Translations under genes and position numbers: made by a program | Part shown: piece by piece, positions 4,493 through 7,773 of the stretch | Position numbering within the stretch: position 1 is the stretch's first letter | How the letters are laid out: each line of letters starts with the position of its first letter | Notes under the pieces: model-generated | Databases searched by the model: none | Told to the model about the DNA's origin: nothing | What the model saw: the letters and a program-made list of their open reading frames with translations, nothing else | Assembly (NCBI GenBank): GCA_023129675.1 | Contig: JAGMBM010000041.1 | Location: forward strand, 1 to 7,773 | Direction of reading: 5' to 3' | Length of the DNA: 7,773 bases | Origin: Hadesarchaea archaeon | GTDB lineage: Archaea > Hadarchaeota > Hadarchaeia > Hadarchaeales > Hadarchaeaceae

Positions 4493-6079
4493 GTGACAAC
4501 ATGTCCAATTACGAGATTCAAAGGGTGTGATGGAGATATTTTGATGGACCCTGCAGATGAACCACGTGATGGCGTACCCATAGTATTGACCGCTTCTGCA
4601 ATTGAGATGAGTGATTTTTATTTAAATCCTTTCATCGCATTTACGGGTGGCTTTCCGTCAAAGATTATTCCGAAGAAATTCTTAAGAAAGCATTGGTACC
4701 CCCTTACAAAAGACAACGGAGACGGTACTGCGGCCTTTGCGCCCTATGGGTTGAGAAAAATTGAAGCACTACTCGAGCAAGAGTTCGGGAAGTCCAACGT
4801 TGTAACGTGCGCTCCCCCCAACATACACAAGTTTGTGGGGCCCAACACTAAAGTCATCGGCATCTCGACCATGGATCCGCTAGGCATGGGTTTTGTCAGC
4901 AGAACCTACACCTCCCTCGTGGGTTTTGGCGGTGAACCTATGGCGGCGGCGGAGTTCAGGGAGCTGATAAACAACCCGATCCTAAGAAAATATGGATCAA
5001 AAATCATCGTTGGCGGCTCCGGCGCCTGGCAAATAATTCGGGGCAGGATGCAGGATGCTTATAGAACAGATGTAGTCATGATAGGTGAAGGGGATCGCAC
5101 CGCTCCGGCAGTGTTTAGGAAAGCGTTGGAAGGCGAGCCCCTACCCAAAGTCATCCAGACGGAAAAACCGAAAATAGAAGAGATTCCGCTGATAACAAGG
5201 CCATCATTATTTGGGGTAGTTGAGATAACGCGGGGGTGTGGCAGGGGGTGTCAGTTCTGCTCTCCCACGATGAGAACTCGGAACTCATTCCCCTTGGATC
5301 GAATAAAAAAAGAGGCGGAGCTGAATGCACGTGCAGGCTCTAGGATGATTGTACTACAGACGGATGATTTGTTCCTCTACAAGTGTAAAGAGAGATTCAT
5401 CCCGAATAGGGAAGCCATCGTAGAGCTGATAGAAACCGTTGGAAAAATCCCCGGCGTTGAGTACCTCCAACCAGCGCACGCAGCTCTCGCTCCAGTCGTA
5501 TATGATCCAAAAATAGTCGAGGAGATCGCACCTATATTGGTCGAGAAGGGGCGGTGGAACCTTAACGGAAAGAGGGTTACATCGATTGAGATCGGGATAG
5601 AGACAGGAAGTATAAGATTAATCGAGAAGTATATGAAAGGAAAAATGTTGCCATACGAGCCGAAGGATTGGCCCGAGATAGTGGTGCAGGCGATTGGAAT
5701 TTTCAATGATAATGATATCTATCCACTGGCGACATTAGTTATAGGTTTGCCGAGCGAGACGATGGAGGACACACTTGCAACGATGGAGCTGATAGACGAC
5801 CTGAAGGGGGCAAAAATATTCTACGTCCCGCTGTTCTTCACGTCCGAAGAGGAATGTCTGCTGAGCAACGTGAGACAGGCAGACTTGCGTCACCTAACAG
5901 ATTTGTACTGGGATTTTTTTGCAACATGCTGGAGGCACAACATAAAACTCTGGGCCCCTGAGAAGCAGGGGATAATCACCGCGAGTTCGATGCTTTTGTA
6001 CATGCTCTACTACAGATGGAAACATGGGGCGAAAGTATTGCAGCCAATGATAAAGCTAATTGGTTTTCCAAGAATATGA
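4493..6079 (+). CDS. Radical SAM protein of the archaeal 'B12-binding domain' type
   Basis: The frame gives 528 residues from GTG 4493, or 511 from ATG 4544. The N-terminal 240 residues look like a Rossmann-type cobalamin-binding region, with APYGLRKIEALL, KVIGISTMDPLGMGF (118-132) and KIIVGGSGAWQII. A radical SAM domain follows, with the iron-sulfur motif C-x3-C-x2-C as CGRGCQFC (Cys249, 253, 256). GIETGS at 368-373 and LVIGLPSETMEDTL are typical SAM-barrel motifs. The tail after about 497 is hydrophobic with basic residues and may touch the membrane. It should cleave SAM to a 5'-deoxyadenosyl radical; the substrate is unknown, with methylation of a lipid, cofactor or macromolecule among possibilities. 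The classical cobalamin motif D-x-H-x2-G is not seen (TMDPLG stands in that region), so B12 binding is uncertain. GTG 4493 lies inside the only strong Shine-Dalgarno, so ATG 4544, with GGAG 8 bases upstream, is the better start. It is divergent from the winged-helix gene. Confidence 0.87.
   Translation: MTTCPITRFKGCDGDILMDPADEPRDGVPIVLTASAIEMSDFYLNPFIAFTGGFPSKIIPKKFLRKHWYPLTKDNGDGTAAFAPYGLRKIEALLEQEFGKSNVVTCAPPNIHKFVGPNTKVIGISTMDPLGMGFVSRTYTSLVGFGGEPMAAAEFRELINNPILRKYGSKIIVGGSGAWQIIRGRMQDAYRTDVVMIGEGDRTAPAVFRKALEGEPLPKVIQTEKPKIEEIPLITRPSLFGVVEITRGCGRGCQFCSPTMRTRNSFPLDRIKKEAELNARAGSRMIVLQTDDLFLYKCKERFIPNREAIVELIETVGKIPGVEYLQPAHAALAPVVYDPKIVEEIAPILVEKGRWNLNGKRVTSIEIGIETGSIRLIEKYMKGKMLPYEPKDWPEIVVQAIGIFNDNDIYPLATLVIGLPSETMEDTLATMELIDDLKGAKIFYVPLFFTSEEECLLSNVRQADLRHLTDLYWDFFATCWRHNIKLWAPEKQGIITASSMLLYMLYYRWKHGAKVLQPMIKLIGFPRI
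4501..4530 (+). CDS. Nine-codon upstream ORF overlapping the radical SAM leader
   Basis: GAAGGTGA (4489-4496) is the best ribosome binding site in this region. Four bases on is ATG 4501, in a different frame from the radical SAM gene. It opens MSNYEIQRV and stops at TGA 4528-4530, 13 bases before ATG 4544 of the main frame. It could be a leader peptide affecting main-gene translation, or the true N-terminus displaced by a frameshift or sequence error. No experiment or homologue supports translation. Confidence 0.35.
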   Translation: MSNYEIQRV

Positions 6080-6409
6080 TCGAGATGCGCTCTTCGCTCC
6101 CCGGCATGTGCCACGATGTGCTCGAGCCCAAATCATTGAATCGCCTATTAATTAAACTACTTTCAGCAATGACGACTGGCTCGCCCTCGCAGTAACGGAG
6201 GCAGTGCTTGGAGGACCTTCTTTTCCCCGAAGAAAAACCTTTTTGCCAGTTTCTCCGAACGCACAGAGGGGAAGGTAGACAGGAACTCCGTGAGTTCCGA
6301 ATGCATGCCTTGCAATTGTTCGTCATCCCCTCGACCTCTTCGTCCACAATGGATTACTAAACGAGGGCAAAAATTTTTATTTGGACAGTACCGGTTCATA
6401 CATATGAAA
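6080..6409. other. Gap of about 330 bases without a convincing gene; possible decayed leftward coding sequence
   Basis: No intact gene is convincing here. Two overlapping leftward frames have protein-like stretches in succession. One holds LTEFLSTFPSVRSEKLAKRF and then GEKKVLQALPPLLR (about 6187-6297). The other continues with YCEGEPVVIAESSLINRRF (about 6134-6192). A single frame change near 6190 would join them, as in a decayed gene; I cannot name the family. A weak hairpin, TTCTT (6218-6222) and AAGAA (6230-6234), followed by TTTTT at 6240-6244, could end radical SAM transcripts, though archaeal ends often need only T-runs. The region becomes AT-rich from about 6365. Confidence 0.35.
6282..6298. 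repeat. Perfect 7-base inverted repeat with 3-base loop
   Basis: GGAACTC (6282-6288), CGT, GAGTTCC (6292-6298) can form a short hairpin or a protein-binding dyad. There is no T-run next to it, so it is not an obvious terminator. It lies inside the possible decayed coding stretch, about 145 bases before the next gene. Confidence 0.4.
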
Positions 6410-6419
6410 ATTTAAATAT
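6410..6419 (+). promoter_or_regulatory. TATA box for a leaderless HTH gene
   Basis: ATTTAAATAT is centred about 27 bases before the ATG at 6442, the spacing at which archaeal RNA polymerase would start at or next to the ATG itself. No Shine-Dalgarno precedes that ATG. Together these predict a leaderless transcript. Confidence 0.55.
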
Positions 6420-6441
6420 CAATTTATTCATAGCATAAAAC

Positions 6442-6822
6442 ATGGTAAAAAGAGAATATATCGCAGATATAGAAAAAGTATTGAAGGAAAGAAAAAAACC
6501 GATAGAACTACTGAATGTTATCTTGGGCTTTCTTGATTTCAAGTCGGTCGAAATTAAAATTTACAATCTTTTATTGAAGACCTCATTGACTATAAAACAA
6601 ATTGAAAAACAGTTAAATCTTTCAGAACGAACAATACGAAAATATATCAAAAGATTAGACCAAGAAGGGTTTATAATTAAGAAGGTAAAGGAAGGTAAAA
6701 GGCTTAAATATTTATACACAGCGACCCCTGTTCAAAAGGCATGGGAAAAGGTAAAAGACAAAATACAAAGGATATTAGATGAAATTACTAAAGTTCTTGA
6801 AACAAAACATGCGCTTTTTTAA
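6442..6822 (+). CDS. Winged-helix/HTH transcriptional regulator, AT-rich
   Basis: This 126-residue, Lys-rich protein begins with a charged helix (about 3-19). A helix-turn-helix follows: VEIKIYNLLLKTS (36-48), TIKQIEKQLNL (50-60) and recognition helix SERTIRKYIKRLDQEGFI (61-78). A wing (KKVKEGKRLKYLYTAT, 80-95) and a long C-terminal helix (VQKAWEKVKDKIQRILDEI) come next. The layout resembles the DNA-binding part of TrmB or MarR-like archaeal regulators with no effector domain, so the long end helix probably dimerises. Codon use is strongly AT-rich, unlike genes left of 6080. Its TAA (6820-6822) follows T6 (6815-6820), a likely transcription stop, and overlaps the stop of the convergent gene. 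Targets are unknown; the upstream gap is the natural place for an autoregulatory site. Confidence 0.8.
   Translation: MVKREYIADIEKVLKERKKPIELLNVILGFLDFKSVEIKIYNLLLKTSLTIKQIEKQLNLSERTIRKYIKRLDQEGFIIKKVKEGKRLKYLYTATPVQKAWEKVKDKIQRILDEITKVLETKHALF
6815..6820 (+). terminator. T-run terminator at the end of the HTH gene
   Basis: Six T residues run into the TAA stop codon of the HTH gene. Archaeal polymerases can end transcription at T-runs without a hairpin. There is no matching T-run on the other strand, so this serves the rightward transcript only. Inferred from sequence alone. Confidence 0.3.
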
Positions 6823-7773
6823 ATCGGCGAGCCATATGCATCTTCGAATGTTCCCACACCTTTACCCAAATCATCTAAATTGATTACCTGATCTTTAGTT
6901 TTTAGAATAAACTCTTTAGGCACGACAGCATATTCAATATAAACTTGTGAACCACAACCCTTCATAGTGTATCGTTTTGCTGCATAGGTTTCTAATACAA
7001 TCCTAAGATATTTCTCATCGTCTCGTCCCTCAACAACCCATTGCGCACCTTCTTTCCTTTTCGATATTTTCAGTGTTGGGTTATCAAATTTGATAATTTT
7101 TTTATTCCTATGGTCGTGAAAATCTAAAGATTTGCGGAAGTATCTTTTTGAATTTTTTCTAGTTTTAAGACAAAAGAATGAGGTTGAAGAACCGTTTTGA
7201 AAAATTATTCTTCCCCAATGAAAGGATCCAAAAATTGTAACCCCAACCACCTTTTGTAGGTGTGCAGTTCCTTTGAAATTTTTTCCAAGTACAGTACCTT
7301 TGGCATTTAAAAACGCATCCACCCACGCCATGCCAAATGGAGGTATAAATACACCACATGCGTCGTTATCCACAAGATAATTTCCTCTCGTGATGTCTAA
7401 ATCAATAGTGTTGTCCACCTTTAGTCTATAGTTCGGGAAACCACCGCTGAGGATCATTTTTTGACCTGAGATCTCGGAAATTATCGCTTTTCTTTTTGAA
7501 TAAATTTTTGTTACAGCATTCGTATCTCCTAAATCATAAAGTTTTTTTCCATCATAAACCCAACCAGCAGTGACTGCTTGGAATTTATTTTCTTTCAATT
7601 TTCTGAGCATAATCTCTTTGTCGTTAAACAACATTTTCTTCCCATATTTTCTGAACATCAGCAACACAAGTTGTATTGGGGTTTCTCCATTTTGACCAAA
7701 GAAAAGGAACCACCAGTATTCTTTTCCCAAGGGGGGCAATGTTTCAGCATTGTACATTACACGATCTAACAAT
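6819..7773 (-). CDS. Hypothetical beta-rich protein, possibly lipocalin-like (CrtC/AttH type), probably N-terminally cut by the window
   Basis: At least 317 codons run leftward from the right edge to TAA at 6819-6821. The frame is open to the edge: TTG 7770-7772 or ATG 7755-7757 could be starts, but neither has a Shine-Dalgarno, so the true start may lie outside. The sequence is dominated by short aromatic beta strands. Examples are EYWWFLFFGQ near the N-terminus, AVTAGWVYDGKKLYDLG, CGVFIPPFGMAWVDAFL, KGTAHLQKVVGV, FGSFHWGRIIFQNGSS and GSQVYIEYAVV. The WW-x-F strand opening and the later FHWGRIIF strand recall two-lobed calycin proteins such as the CrtC/AttH/DUF2804 group, but this is fold-level resemblance without recognised active-site residues. 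No signal peptide or membrane helix is visible. It converges on the HTH gene with stops overlapping, and shares its low GC content. Confidence 0.6.
   Translation of the reverse strand, partial: LLDRVMYNAETLPPLGKEYWWFLFFGQNGETPIQLVLLMFRKYGKKMLFNDKEIMLRKLKENKFQAVTAGWVYDGKKLYDLGDTNAVTKIYSKRKAIISEISGQKMILSGGFPNYRLKVDNTIDLDITRGNYLVDNDACGVFIPPFGMAWVDAFLNAKGTVLGKNFKGTAHLQKVVGVTIFGSFHWGRIIFQNGSSTSFFCLKTRKNSKRYFRKSLDFHDHRNKKIIKFDNPTLKISKRKEGAQWVVEGRDDEKYLRIVLETYAAKRYTMKGCGSQVYIEYAVVPKEFILKTKDQVINLDDLGKGVGTFEDAYGSPI

Noticed and set aside
5377..5706. Leftward frame of 109 codons
   Set aside because: It is antisense to the radical SAM barrel, whose motifs are clear on the other strand.
5976..6347. Leftward frame of 123 codons as an intact gene
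   Set aside because: It runs into the antisense of the radical SAM 3' end, starts at a GTG without a ribosome binding site, and only its middle looks protein-like; treated as a possible remnant instead.

Overview
The window looks archaeal. Several genes have a TATA-like box about 25-30 bases before a very short leader. Where a Shine-Dalgarno is seen it is a GGTGA, GGAG or G-run type. The gene content (stand-alone Lrp/AsnC ligand-binding domain, small winged-helix regulators, COG2509-like flavoprotein, PQQ-type beta-propeller, archaeal-style radical SAM protein) fits archaea. I cannot place the lineage further.

Left part (1-3474), moderately to strongly GC-rich. The 3' end of a FAD-dependent dehydrogenase meets, tail to tail with one base between, a leftward cysteine synthase/cystathionine beta-synthase family gene. 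That gene is intact except for one TGA, placed exactly where the family motif TTGPEIWEQ has its Trp. A palindromic TATA box at 1337-1344 separates it from a rightward gene for a secreted, C-terminally anchored eight-blade PQQ-like beta-propeller, which carries an internal three-blade duplication. A gap with imperfect direct repeats follows. Then come leftward genes: a RAM-domain protein coupled by ATGA overlap to an 84-residue protein of unknown role, and possibly a 16-codon microORF.

Middle part (3527-6079). A winged-helix regulator and a five-helix membrane protein form a leftward pair. Divergent from them is a 511-528 residue radical SAM protein of the kind usually annotated as B12-binding. 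The two units share a compact promoter with an inverted repeat over the TATA box and a 10-base palindrome beside it, so the regulator may control both. The radical SAM start region is unusual: the best ribosome binding site serves a 9-codon out-of-frame ORF.

Right part (6080-7773). A gap of about 360 bases has no convincing gene and may hold decayed leftward coding sequence. Base composition then falls sharply to AT-rich. A leaderless HTH gene converges, with overlapping TAA stops, on a leftward beta-rich protein that runs off the window. This pair may be recently acquired or may belong to a different compositional domain of the genome.

No tRNA, rRNA, CRISPR array or insertion sequence was recognised. 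The most interesting items are the lone TGA in the cysteine synthase gene, the upstream ORF/start conflict and shared operator of the radical SAM/winged-helix/membrane locus, and the AT-rich gene pair.
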